A stretch of 64,000 nt of DNA, from NCBI RefSeq assembly GCF_042242105.1, contig NC_092028.1, positions 14,183,338-14,247,337 on the forward strand. Direction: 5' to 3'. The stretch's first letter is position 1. Each line of letters begins with the position of its first letter. This DNA is from Pempheris klunzingeri (lineage: Eukaryota; Chordata; Actinopteri; Acropomatiformes; Pempheridae). Below are positions 34,695 through 46,177 of the stretch, one piece after another. The notes beneath the pieces are model-generated. The model made no database searches, had not been told where the DNA came from, and saw nothing but the letters and a program-made list of their open reading frames with translations. A program made the translations under genes and the position numbers.

Positions 34695-35121
34695 ATGTTT
34701 TCTGTAGCTCTGCTGCTGCTGTTGGCAGCTGGATGTGAGTCTCTCTGGATTTGTTCAAGTCAAAAGTTCTTCATTTGCTGTATAACTTGATTGTTTGTTC
34801 CAAAAAATTTTCTTTTTTTAACAGGTGTGAAGTGTGAACAGTTGACACAGCCAGCCTCTGTGACTGTGCAGCCTGGTCAGAGTCTGACCATCACCTGTCA
34901 GGTCTCTTATTCTGTGAGCAGCTACTACACAACTTGGATCAGACAGCCTGCAGGGAAAGGACTGGAGTGGATTGGAATGAAATACACTGGAGGTTCATAC
35001 TACAAAGCTTCACTAAAGAACAAGTTCAGTATCGACTTAGACTCTTCCAGCAACACAGCGACTCTAAACGGACAGAATGTGCAGCCTGAAGACTCTGCTG
35101 TGTATTACTGTGCCAGATACC
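34695..35121 (+). CDS. V26: VH gene, family B
   Basis: Octamer at 34601, leader exon 34695-34734, 90-bp intron, V-exon 34825-35121. CDR1 is SVSSYYTTW and CDR2 MKYTGGSYYKAS; the end is YYCARY. The signal is CACAGTA (35122-35128), 23 bp, ACAAAAACC (35152-35160). Intact. Confidence 0.95.
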
Positions 35122-36080
35122 CACAGTAACACAAACCATCAGTAGACCTGAACAAAAACCCCTCAGAGCCTGAACACTTGTAGCATGAAGCCACCAGAGG
35201 AGGAGCCCTCAGACCACTAATGATTTCAGGACCTGTTCACTGTCAAAGAGACAAACAGACATCTACAAATGAAAAAGTAAAAGGGATATAACATTGTTCA
35301 CTATAATATACATCAATAATAATAACATTATTATTAAATATACTATGTTTTTCTAAAAAGTCTCTTCTTTGTCTGACTCAGTATTTATGTAAATTAATAA
35401 CAGCATTATTTCAGCTCACAGCAGTGTTTAAAAAAGCTTTTCATCTGACAAGAAATGAAACATAACACTAATCTACCTGCAGACAGGATGAGAAACCTTT
35501 TAGTTGTTGCTTTAATTTTGGTTTTTCACAAAGTTACATTATATGTGGTTTATTTTTATTGACTGAAAAACACAGGTATTCATGGCTGCTTTTTTGAACC
35601 GACCTGTCACACATTTTTTCTGAATTTGTTTTTAGTTTACTGCTTAAGTCACTTATTATTAATGGGGATTTTGCCCCTTGATGTCATAAAAAGGTGCGAC
35701 TTAGGAACACTTTGTCATAAAATAAAGAGTATAACATTTGTTATGGTGATAATTGTTGTTTTTTTTCTATTTAAATGTATCTTAAAATTGATGAACTATT
35801 GTCAGAGTCTTTACATGATGCAGACTGTGCTTAATAAATAAATGAAATAATGTAATTGTAAACTTTTTGCACAACTGATGCTGAAACATGCAAGAAGGAC
35901 TAGTGGAGGAAAGAATCATGTTCAGGAAAGATTTATTCTTTCACTTTCACCAAACAAAGACTGAGAGTCAAATCCAGTTCCTCCCTGTGAGGAGGAGTCA
36001 ATGCAAAACTCAGATGTCTTCCACCTCTACTTATCTGACTGCAGAGAGGATGACAGAGAACAGTGGACACACAGTTGAAC

Positions 36081-36526
36081 ATGATGGACTGTAGGACAGG
36101 ACTGCTGCTCTTAACTATCTGCTGGGCAGGTGAAGATATCCACAGACCTAAACCTTACACAGTTTATATTTGTGTCACCAGCATATTTCACTTGATGTGT
36201 ATTCATTCTCTTGACAGGTGTTGATGGTCAGACTCTGACTGAATCTGGACCAGCTGTTAAAAGGCCTGGAGAATCCCACAAATTGACCTGTACAGGCTCT
36301 GGATTCTCATTCAGCAGCTACTGGATGCACTGGGTCAGACAGGCTCCTGGAAAAGGACTGGAGTGGGTCGCTTACATCAGCAGTGGCAGTGGTAGCAGCA
36401 TCCACTACTCTCAGTCAGTCCAAGGCCGCTTCACCATCTCCAGAGACGACAGCAGACAGCAGCTGTATCTGCAGATGAACAGCCTGAAGACTGAAGATTC
36501 TGCTGTTTATTATTGTGCCAGAGACT
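36081..36526 (+). CDS. V27: VH gene, family A, intact ORF but collapsed recombination signal
   Basis: Leader exon 36081-36129, 88-bp intron, V-exon 36218-36526 are complete, with CDR1 SFSSYWMHW and CDR2 [15 protein letters not shown]. The heptamer reads CAAAGTG (36527-36533). Only 5 bp separate it from the nonamer ACAAAATCC (36539-36547), because 18 bp of the family-A spacer are missing. With neither a 12- nor a 23-bp spacer, it should not be joined by RAG. It could still donate sequence by gene conversion. Confidence 0.93.
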
Positions 36527-37360
36527 CAAAGTGACTGTACAAAATCCTACAGTATCTTTCAGCCCAAGTATGAAGCATTCTTCAAAGTACACTTTATCTT
36601 TCTTTTTTATTTATGTTTATATTTGTATATATTATTTTATACTACATAATATTACATTACATATATACATGCATATCTTTAAATAATGCATTATATGAAA
36701 TCATAATTATTGTTTCTGATAATTATTATTATTAATAAATATTAATACAATAAACAAAAACAATAAATATCATTTGTTCATACAAGTTCTTCTATCAATT
36801 AAGAAACACTAATATCTGTAATTCATGTTGAAAACATAATGCTGCAGTTTCTTTTATAAGGCTAGTGAGCAAGTAGATGAATAAATAAATGCTGCAATAC
36901 AAAAAAGCTGTTCACACATTATTGATGATGAATCTGATATAGGAGAGATTCAGAGTGAATCAGTTCTTTCAGGAAAACAGCTCACATCATATTTAAAGTG
37001 GGTTTGAAATGTGAAAACATGCCAAACACACTGGCACACATGGCTTATAGCAAGCAACATTCTTGGTGTTTGCTGCTTTTGTTTCTGTGTGTGCACACCA
37101 TCATAGTTGATGCAAAGCTGATTTTAATCAGTATGTTTCCCATTATCCATGATTCATGATAATATTCACATTAAAAATAAGAATAATGATTATTAATGGT
37201 CATATGATGTTTTCATTATGAATTCTTCTCAGTTAGACCAACGCTGATGTTTCACATGTTGATTCTATGCAAACTCAGTGACCTTCCTCATTACTCAGCT
37301 ATAAAAACTTCACATCAGGCCGTCAGTGGAGTTCACAGCACGTCAGTTTCAGCATCAACC

Positions 37361-37787
37361 ATGTTTTCTGTAGCTCTGCTGCTGCTGTTGGCAGCTGGAT
37401 GTGAGTCTCTCTGGATTTGTTCAAGTCGATAGTTCTTCATTTGCTGTATAACTTGATTGTTTGTTCCAAAACATTTTCTTTTTTTAACAGGTGTGAAGTG
37501 TGAACAGTTGACACAGCCAGCCTCTGTAACTGTGCAGCCTGGTCAGAGTCTGACCATCACCTGTCAGGTCTCTTATTCTGTGGGCAGCTACTACACAACT
37601 TGGATCAGACAGCCTGCAGGGAAAGGACTGGAGTGGATTGGAATGAAATACACTGGAGGTTCATACTACAAAGCTTCACTAAAGAACAAGTTCAGTATCG
37701 ACTTAGACTCTTCCAGCAAAACAGCGACTCTAAACGGACAGAATGTGCAGCCTGAAGACTCTGCTGTGTATTACTGTGCCAGAGAGC
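37361..37787 (+). CDS. V28: VH gene, family B
   Basis: Octamer at 37267, leader exon 37361-37400, 90-bp intron, V-exon 37491-37787. CDR1 is SVGSYYTTW and CDR2 MKYTGGSYYKAS. The signal is CACAGTA (37788-37794), 23 bp, and a changed nonamer ACAAAACCC (37818-37826). Intact coding part. Confidence 0.94.
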
Positions 37788-37929
37788 CACAGTAACACAA
37801 ACCATCAGTAGACCTGAACAAAACCCCCTCAGAGCCTGAACACTTGTAGCATGAAGCCACCAGAGGAGGAGCCCTCAGACCACTAATGATTTCAGGACCT
37901 GTTCACTGTCAAAGAGAGAAACAGACATC

Positions 37930-38304
37930 TTTACTAAAAACAATCAACAATAAACTGAACAACAAAGAGCACTGAACAAAGGACCAGATGTTGATTGCAC
38001 AACAGAACTTCTTGCAAAATAAATCCTAAGAAGTTGATTTTAGACTCCAAGCTGAAGCACAGCAGCTTATCTCAAGACACTGAGGTGTTTTCATACACCT
38101 ACTTGGCAATGCACCTGAGTCTGGTAGGACTAACAACAGCTCCTCCTCTTAGCTCCAGTCTGACCCACGTTCATATCCCATGTTTCATTCCCACACCAAC
38201 TCAGTAATCTGTCTAGTGACGCACTTATTAAGAATTCACATGAGACTTGCAGTGGAGGTTAAAGAGGATCAGCAGCCCCAATCACTCCAACTTCAACAAC
38301 AACT
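37930..38304 (+). other. Unique spacer before V29, no gene seen
   Basis: Shortly after the usual family-B trailer (from about 37930) the sequence departs from all other B-to-A spacers and leads into a family-C-like relic. No octamer could be recognised near that relic. A 60-70 residue open frame at 37995-38207 has no recognisable domain. Confidence 0.6.
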
Positions 38305-38480
38305 ATGGCCTCCGTGGTTCTGAAGCTGCTGCTGCTGCTGGCAGATGGATCCTGTGAGAATCACAGTGGATTCACACCAATAAACACATTAGAAACACTG
38401 AGTAGTCAAATTAATGATGGAGATTATATCGATTTCTGTTTCCAGGTGTGAACAGTATCAATCTCATCCAGACCTCAATC
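38305..38480 (+). pseudogene. V29: family-C-like VH relic that keeps its leader intron
   Basis: Leader exon 38305-38353 (MASVVLKLLLLLADGS) with donor GTGAGA, 92-bp intron, acceptor CTGTTTCCAG, then V-exon start 38446 encoding GVNSINLIQT. Similarity to a V-exon stops about ten codons in; the Cys, Trp and YYC parts and the signal are absent. It resembles V4/V21 (GVNSIDLLQ) but has a normal split leader, so it shows the likely ancestral gene structure of family C. Confidence 0.85.
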
Positions 38481-38896
38481 ATCACGTTTTTACCCCCCAC
38501 ACACACTGCCAATTGTATCATCAGTGCAAAACTCATGTTATGAGTGTAAAAATCACTTCGCCTCCGACCAGGAACATGATACTGAACAGAACGTCATGTC
38601 AGTTATTATTCATCAAAGATATGTGTCATGATACTGCAGTTATGAGCAATAGAAACAAAGCTGAATATGTTTTTGCTTGTTGATTGTACCTTTTTTTTTT
38701 GCACCATATGGATTTTATTATTTCTAGGAAGGAAGTCTTCTTTAAAAAAAAGCTACAAAGCTTCATGTTTTGTTTTTTTCATACTTCATGAATCACATTA
38801 ATTTAGCTGGAATGTTTTGTATCTATTCATCTTGCACTAAGCAGAAATCTATGACCAAGTCAACTCCAATTCTCTCCTCCCTGTGAGGAGGAGTTA
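38481..38896 (+). other. V29-V30 spacer, no gene seen
   Basis: Sequence specific to this site up to about 38870, where the family-A promoter inverted repeat begins. Contains poly-T near 38690. No V-exon pieces recognised. Confidence 0.6.
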
Positions 38897-38976
38897 ATGC
38901 AAAACTCAGATGTCTTCCACCTCTACTTATCTGACTGCAGAGAGGATGACAGAGAACAGTGGACACACAGTTGAAC

Positions 38977-39419
38977 ATGATGGACTGTAGGACAGGACTG
39001 CTGCTCTTAACTATCTGCTGGGCAGGTGAAGATATCCACAGACCTAAACCTTACACAGTTTATATTTGTGTCACTAGCATATTTCACTTGATGTGTATTC
39101 ATTCTCTTGACAGGTGTTGATGGTCAGACTCTGACTGAATCTGAACCAGCTGTTAAAAGGCCTGGAGAATCCCACAAATTGACCTGTACAGGCTCTGGAT
39201 TCACATTCAGCAGCTACTGGATGGCCTGGATCAGACAGGCTCCTGGAAAAGGACTGGAGTGGATCGCTTTCATCAACAGTGACAGTAGCAGCAAATCCTA
39301 CTCTCAGTCAGTTCAAGGCCGCTTCACCATCTCCAGAGACAACAGCAGACAGCAGCTGTATCTGCAGATGAACAGCCTGAAGACTGAAGATTCTGTTGTT
39401 TATTATTGTGCCAAAGACT
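38977..39419 (+). CDS. V30: VH gene, family A
   Basis: Leader exon 38977-39025, 88-bp intron, V-exon 39114-39419. CDR1 is SSYWMAW with WIRQ, and CDR2 is [16 protein letters not shown]3 ends SVVYYCAK. The signal is CACAGTG (39420-39426), 23 bp, ACAAAATCC (39450-39458). Intact. Confidence 0.95.
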
Positions 39420-40221
39420 CACAGTGACTGGAGTTGGTTGAGCAGCTGTACAAAATCCTAAAGTATCTTTCAGCCCAAGTATGAAGCATTCTTCAAAGTA
39501 CACTTCATCTTTCTTTCATTTATTGATGTATATATTTGTATATATTATTTCATGTGACATGATATTACATTACATATATACATGCATACATCTTCAAGTA
39601 AAGCATTATATGAAATCATAAATATTGTTTCTGGGAAATATTATTATTAAATATTAATACAATAAACAAAAAAAGATAAATATCACTTGTTCATACAAGT
39701 TCTTCTATCAATTAAGAAACACTAATGTCTGTAATTCATGTTGAAAACATAATGCTACAGTTTCTTTTATAAGGCTAGTGAGCAAGTACATGAATAAATA
39801 AATGCTGCAATACAAAAAAGCTGTTCACACATTGTTGATGATGAATCTGATATAGGAGAGATTCAGAGTGAATCAATTCTTTCAGGAAAACAGCTCACAT
39901 CATATTTAAAGTGGGTTTGAAATGTGAAAACATGCCAAACACACTGGTACACATGGCTTATAGCAAGCAACATTCTTGGTGATTATAATCAGTATGTTTC
40001 CCATTATCCATGATTCATGATAATATTCACATTAAGAATAAGAATAATGATTATTAATGGTCATATGATGTTTTCATTATGAATTCTTCTCAGTTAGACC
40101 AACACTGATGTTTCACATGTTGATTCTATGCAAACTCAGTGACCTTCCTCATTACTCAGCTATAAAAACTTCACATCAGGCCGTCAGTGGAGTTCACAGC
40201 ACGTCAGTTTCAGCATCAACC

Positions 40222-40651
40222 ATGTTTTCTGTAGCTCTGCTGCTGCTGTTGGCAGCTGGATGTGAGTCTCTCTGGATTTGTTTAAGTCGATAGTTCTTCA
40301 TTTGCTGTATAACTTGATTGTTTGTTCCAAAACATTTCCTTTTTTTAACAGGTGTGAAGTGTGAACAGTTGACACAGCCAGCCTCTGTGACTGTGCAGCC
40401 TGGTCAGAGTCTGACCATCACCTGTCAGGTCTCTTATTCTGTGAGTGACTACTACACAGCTTGGATCAGACAGCCTGCAGGGAAAGGACTGGAGTGGATT
40501 GGAATGGCAGCTGCTGGATCCACCACATACTACAAAGATTCACTAAAGAACAAGTTCAGTATGAGCACAGACTCTTCCAGCAACACAGTGACTCTAAACG
40601 GACAGAATGTGCAGCCTGAAGACTCTGCTGTGTATTACTGTGCCAGATACC
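40222..40651 (+). CDS. V31: VH gene, family B
   Basis: Octamer at 40128, leader exon 40222-40261, 90-bp intron, V-exon 40352-40651. CDR1 is SVSDYYTAW, CDR2 MAAAGSTTYYKDS, and FR3 has KFSMSTDSSS where the family has SIDLDSSS. The signal is CACAGTA (40652-40658), 23 bp, ACAAAAACC (40682-40690). Intact. Confidence 0.95.
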
Positions 40652-41631
40652 CACAGTAACACAAACCATCAGTAGACCTGAACAAAAACCCCTCAGAGCC
40701 TGAACACTTGTAGCATGAAGCCACCAGAGGAGGAGCCCTCAGACCACTAATGATTTCAGGACCTGTTCACTGTTAAAGAGACAAACAGACATCTAGAAAT
40801 GAAAAAGCAAAAGGAATATAACATTGTTCACTATAATATATATTAATGATAATAACATTATTATTAAATATACTATACAGTGGCAACATTTTCTAAAAAG
40901 TCTCCTCTTTGTCTGACTCAGTATTTATGTAAATTAATAACAGCATCATTTCAGCTCACAGCAGTGTTTAAAAAAGCTTTTCATCTGACAAGAAATGAAA
41001 CATAACACTAATCTACCTGCAGACAGGATGAGAAACCTTTTAGCTGTTGCTTTAATTTTGGTTTTACACAAAGTAACATATTTTATATGTAGTTATAGCC
41101 AATTTATTTTTATTGACTGAAAAACACAGGTATTCATGGCTGCTTTGTACCGACTGGTCACATTTTTCCTAAATTAGCTTTTAGTTTACTGCTTAAGTCA
41201 CTTATTAATGGGGATTTTGCCTCTTGATGTCATGAAAAGCTGCGACTTAGGAACACTTTATCATAAAATAAAGAGTAAATCATTTGTTAAAGTGATAATT
41301 GTTGTTTTTTTTCTATTAAAATTTATCTTAAAATTGATGAACTATTGTCAGAATCTTTACATGATGCAGACTGTGCTTAATAATTAAATTTAATAAATCA
41401 TTTGTAAACTTTTCGCACAGCCGATGCTGAAACATGCAGGAAGGACTAGTGGAGGAAAGAATCATGTTCAGGAAAGATTTATTCTTTCACTTTCACCATA
41501 AAAAGACTGCCGTTCACGTCAAATCCAGTTCCTCCCTGTGAGGAGGAGTCAATGCAAAACTCAGATGTCTTCCACCTCTACTTATCTGACTGCAGAGAGG
41601 ATGACAGAGAACAGTGGACACACAGTTGAAC

Positions 41632-42077
41632 ATGATGGACTGTAGGACAGGACTGCTGCTCTTAACTATCTGCTGGGCAGGTGAAGATATCCACAGACCT
41701 AAACCTTACACAGTTTATATTTGTGTCACTAGCATATTTCACTTGATGTGTATTCATTCTCTTGACAGGTGTTGATGGTCAGACTCTGACTGAATCTGAA
41801 CCAGCTGTTAAAAGGCCTGGAGAATCCCACAAATTGACCTGTACAGGCTCTGGATTCACATTCAGCAGCTTGTATTTGAGCTGGATCAGACAGGCTCCTG
41901 GAAAAGGACTGGAGTGGATTGCCTGGATTGACAGTGGCAGTGGTAGCAGCAAATACTACTCTCAGTCAGTCCAAGGCCGTTTCACCATCTCCAGAGACAA
42001 CAGCAGACAGCAGGTGTATCTGCAGATGAACAGCCTGAAGACTGATGATTCTGCTGTTTATTATTGTGCCAGAGACT
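41632..42077 (+). CDS. V32: VH gene, family A
   Basis: Leader exon 41632-41680, 88-bp intron, V-exon 41769-42077. CDR1 is SSLYLSW and CDR2 [17 protein letters not shown]3 has [11 protein letters not shown]. The signal is CACAGTG (42078-42084), 23 bp, ACAAAATCC (42108-42116). Intact. The leaderless V33 begins only 39 bp after the nonamer. Confidence 0.95.
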
Positions 42078-42155
42078 CACAGTGACTGGAGTTGGTTGAG
42101 CAGCTGTACAAAATCCTACAGTATCTTTCAGCCCAAGTATGAAGCACTTCAACAG

Positions 42156-42452
42156 GTGTGAAGTGTGAACAGTTGACACAGCCAGCCTCTGTGACTGTGC
42201 AGCCTGGTCAGCGTCTGACCATCACCTGTCAGGTCTCTTATTCTGTGAGCAGCTACTTCACAGCTTGGATCAGACAGCCTGCAGGGAAAGGACTGGAGTG
42301 GATTGGAATGAAATACACTGGAGCTTCATACTACAAAGATTCACTAAAGAACAAGTTCAGTATCGACTTAGACTCTTCCAGCAACACAGCGACTCTAAAC
42401 GGACAGAATGTGCAGCCTGAAGACTCTGCTGTGTATTACTGTGCCAGAGAGC
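42156..42452 (+). pseudogene. V33: family-B V-exon without promoter or leader
   Basis: The 3' flank of V32 runs into the last bases of a family-B intron (CTTCAACAG, 42147-42155) and then a complete V-exon. CDR1 is SVSSYFTAW and CDR2 MKYTGASYYKDS. Promoter, leader and most of the intron were deleted together with the usual A-to-B spacer. The signal is intact: CACAGTA (42453-42459), 23 bp, ACAAAAACC (42483-42491). Because acceptor and phase are kept, the V32 leader could in principle splice to it. Confidence 0.88.
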
Positions 42453-43186
42453 CACAGTAACACAAACCATCAGTAGACCTGAACAAAAACCCCTCAGAGC
42501 CTGAACACTTGTAGCATGAAGCCACCAGAGGAGGAGCCCTCAGACCACTAATGATTTCAGGACCTGTTCACTGTTAAAGAGACAAACAGACATCTAGAAA
42601 TGAAAAAGTAAAAGGAATATAACATTGTTCACTATAATATACATTAATGATAATAACATTATTATTAAATATACTATGTTTTTCTAAAAAGTCTCTTCTT
42701 TGTCTGACTCAGTATTTATGTAAATTAATAACAGCATCATTTCAGCTCACAGCAGTGTTTAAAAAAGCTTTTCATCTGACAAGAAATGAAACATAACACT
42801 AATCTACCTGCAGACAGGATGAGAAACCTTTTAGCTGTTGCTTTAATTTGGGTTTTACACAAAGTACCATATTTTATATGTAGTTATAGCCAATTTATTT
42901 TTATTGACTGAAAAACACAGGTATTCATGGCTGCTTTGTACCGACTGGTCACATGTTTTTCCTGAATTTGTTTTTAGTTTACTGCTTAAGTCACTTATTA
43001 ATGGGGATTTTGCCTCTTGATGTCATGAAAAGATGCGACTTAGGAACACTTTGTCATAAAATAAAGAGTATAAAGACTAAACTTTTTGCACAACTGATGC
43101 TGAAACATGCAAGAAGGACTAGTGGAGGAAAGAATCATGTTCAGGAAAGATTCATTCTTTCAAGTCAAGACGTTCAAGTCAAATCA

Positions 43187-43266
43187 ACTTCTGCTCGAAC
43201 AGTGACTCTAAAAGGACAGAATCTGCAGCCTGAAGACACAGCTGTTTATTACTGTGTCCGTCGGCC
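43187..43266 (+). pseudogene. V34: family-C 3' remnant, duplicate of V14
   Basis: Same truncated FR3 and same junction to B-to-A spacer DNA as V14, ending YYCVRR. The signal is CACAGTG (43267-43273), 23 bp, ACAAATACT (43297-43305). No leader or promoter. Confidence 0.9.
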
Positions 43267-43856
43267 CACAGTGATACAAACCACCAACAGACCTGCACAA
43301 ATACTCATCAACCATGTGACTCAAATACACTCACATGTTCTAAACGTGAACATTATTCCATTTAGATCTAATGTGACTTCCACTGCAGCTGACATCTGTA
43401 TCAAACAACTTTGCCTTAATATAAGAGCTTTAGGGAAGTAATGTTTCCTGTTTCATGGGGTAGAAAATGACATCTGACAAAGCTCACTTCAACTGGAGCT
43501 TTATCTCTTCACAGATACACAAATAGGATCCATTTTCCTTTTGTAATTTCACCAATATTAAAAGAAAATAGCTTTAAACTTTTACACCATCAGTTAAAGA
43601 TTGACATTGTACTGAAGAAAGTAGCTGCCAGGACTCTGATGCTTCACAGTTTCCTCTGCTGTTTTAGAGATTCTCTGCTCATGGAAATGTATCTGTGTCA
43701 CACGTTCCCTATTTAAACCTGTAGAGGGAGGTCTATGCAAACTCTTCCTCTCTTATAAACACACCATCAGTCACTTGTGGCACAAAACTGGGACATTTTT
43801 TAACATTTTAGAAACACAGAGTCCAGAAAGCTCTGAACTACAGTGTTTATCACAGA

Positions 43857-43905
43857 ATGGACAATAAAATGATCAGGAGTTTATCATTTGTAGTTACTAT
43901 TCATG
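43857..43905 (+). other. OL4: orphan VH leader exon
   Basis: Same 49-nt exon as OL1, octamer at 43735. The next in-phase acceptor belongs to V35 (44585), 679 bp downstream. Confidence 0.75.
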
Positions 43906-44447
43906 GTGAGAAAATGTATTCTGCTTAAAATGTCCAACCTGTGATTTACCATTAATTAATTAGTATTATTATTATTATTATTATTATTAGCATCAAATTT
44001 ATTATTGATAATAGGATGAATAGAGATTATTGTAGATGGTTTGGCTCATCTGCTGCCCAACATGCTTCCAGGGAGTAATGTGAAACAATGATGCCAACAA
44101 ACCAATTTTGAATAAACCTTGTTGGAAAATGAGCCAAATTTGGGAACTAAAATTAAAATGTTGAAGATGTATAAAAAGCAAGATGGGAAATTAGGTTGAT
44201 TTTAATACTAAGTGACATTTTGCATAAAAGAAATGAAAACATGCCAAACACACTTTAAATTGACTGACTTAGAGGAATAAATCCTGAACAATGATTCAGC
44301 ATTTTCACCAAACAAAGACTGAAAGCTAAGTCCAGTCTACTTCTCTCCTCCCTGTGAGGAGGAGTCAATGCAAAACTCAGATGTCTTCCACCTCTACTTA
44401 TCTGACTGCAGAGAGGATGACAGAGAACAGTGGACACACAGTTGAAC

Positions 44448-44893
44448 ATGATGGACTGTAGGACAGGACTGCTGCTCTTAACTATCTGCTGGGCAGGTGA
44501 AGATATCCACAGACCTAAACCTTACACAGTTTATATTTGTGTCAACAGCATATTTCACTTGATGTGTATTTATTCTCTTGACAGGTGTTGATGGTCAGAC
44601 TCTGACTGAATCTGAACCAGCTGTTAAAAGGCCTGGAGAATCCCACAAATTGACCTGTACAGGCACTGGATTCTCATTCAGCAGCTTGTATTTGAACTGG
44701 GTCAGACAGGCTCCTGGAAAAGGACTGGAGTGGATTGCCTGGATTGACAATGGCAGTGGTAGCAGCAAATACTACTCTCAGTCAGTCCAAGGCCGCTTCA
44801 CCATCTCCAGAGACAACAGCAGACAGCAGATGTATCTGCAGATGAACAGCCTGAAGACTGAAGATTCTGCTGTTTATTATTGTGCCAAAGACT
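44448..44893 (+). CDS. V35: VH gene, family A
   Basis: Leader exon 44448-44496, 88-bp intron, V-exon 44585-44893. FR1 ends [12 protein letters not shown]1 is SSLYLNW and CDR2 [17 protein letters not shown]3 has RQQMYLQ and ends YYCAK. The signal is CACAGTG (44894-44900), 23 bp, ACAAAATCC (44924-44932). Intact; OL4 lies upstream. Confidence 0.95.
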
Positions 44894-44932
44894 CACAGTG
44901 ACTGGAGTTGGTTGAGCAGCTGTACAAAATCC

Positions 44933-45780
44933 TACACTCATTATCACTGGGCTGATAAACACACACTATCTCATGGGATTGTCTTTTCTTTGAGCATCAG
45001 GAAATTACATATGTGGTCAATGTATGTGAAACAAAATTCAGACTCAGCCAGGAGGAGGTCAACATTTAGACTCAGACCAAAATACATTGATTGCACCAAA
45101 GCACTGATCCTGATACAAATATATGAAGAAAAGTATTTTAACCTCATAGAGAGAAAAATTCTAAATATTTTTTTTCAAAGCTCTGATCAGGCTGCATCAC
45201 TGTGACGATACCAAATATGAAAAATAACAATAAAAAGACACTTTGAAGTAATTGCAGTTTAAAGTAATTCTGTTGCCTTGCAGAGTGGGAGTAAATTCAT
45301 GATAACAAAGGATTTGGATCAATCTGAAGAGGACCTCCTCTCTCAGCAGAAACTGACAGAATCCAACATCCACAGGCTGAGTTCAGTCTATTGAACAGAA
45401 TTCATAAACATAAGAACTACGTCATGTGTGTCTTCTTGCTGAGACTGGAAAATGACGCTTTGTGTTTTAAAACTCTAGAGGGCTGTCTGAGACTTAACGA
45501 CTGACACTTGCTCTGATGAGCATCAAGAATGTGCACCATGAGTAACATTAAGAAAGAAGAGAGGTGATGTGATTGGTCTTACCTGACATTAACACTAACA
45601 CTAATGATGGTATCTTTGTCCAAATCAAACACACTTCCTATTTGAGCGAGGTCTGACGATGAAAATCACTGATCCATGTAGAAATGGATTAAATGCCCTA
45701 CTTAAGTTCCTTCCAAATATTATAACTAATATTTGTTTGCACATTTTAATAGCAAGTCCAAGTCTCATCCATCCAGTTCC
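44933..45780 (+). other. V35-V36 spacer, no gene seen
   Basis: The first 300 bp match the flank after V9. The remainder, 45240-45770, is found nowhere else in the window and contains no V parts. At 45776 it enters the beginning of a family-A promoter (CCTCCCTGTGAGGAG). Confidence 0.6.
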
Positions 45781-45834
45781 TCCCTGTGAGGAGACACATA
45801 ACGTGTTACATACAAGTGCTTTTTGGTCTTACAG

Positions 45835-46138
45835 GTGTTGATGGTCAGACTCTGACTGAATCTGAACCAGCTGTTAAAAGGCCTGGAGAATCCCACAGAT
45901 TGACCTGTACAGCCTCTGGATTCACATTCAGCAGCTACGCTATGAGCTGGATCAGACAGGCTCCTGGAAAAGGACTGGAGTGGATCGCTATCATACACAC
46001 ATCCAGTACTCCTATCTATTACTCCCAGTCAGTCCAGGGTAGATTCACCATCTCCAGAGACGACTCCAGCAGTAAACTCTATCTGCAGATGAACAGTCTG
46101 AAGACTGAGGACACAGCAGTGTATTACTGTGCCAGAGA
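45835..46138 (+). pseudogene. V36: family-A V-exon (HTSSS subgroup) without leader
   Basis: The promoter inverted repeat is cut just before the octamer. About 40 bp of other sequence with an acceptor (GGTCTTACAG) leads to the V-exon. CDR1 is SSYAMSW and CDR2 [14 protein letters not shown]; the exon is fully open to YYCAR. The signal is CACAGTG (46139-46145), 23 bp, ACAAAAACT (46169-46177). Octamer and leader exon are absent, and the next leader upstream is V35's, 1.3 kb away. Confidence 0.88.
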
Positions 46139-46177
46139 CACAGTGAGAGACAATAACAGGATAGTGTTACAAAAACT

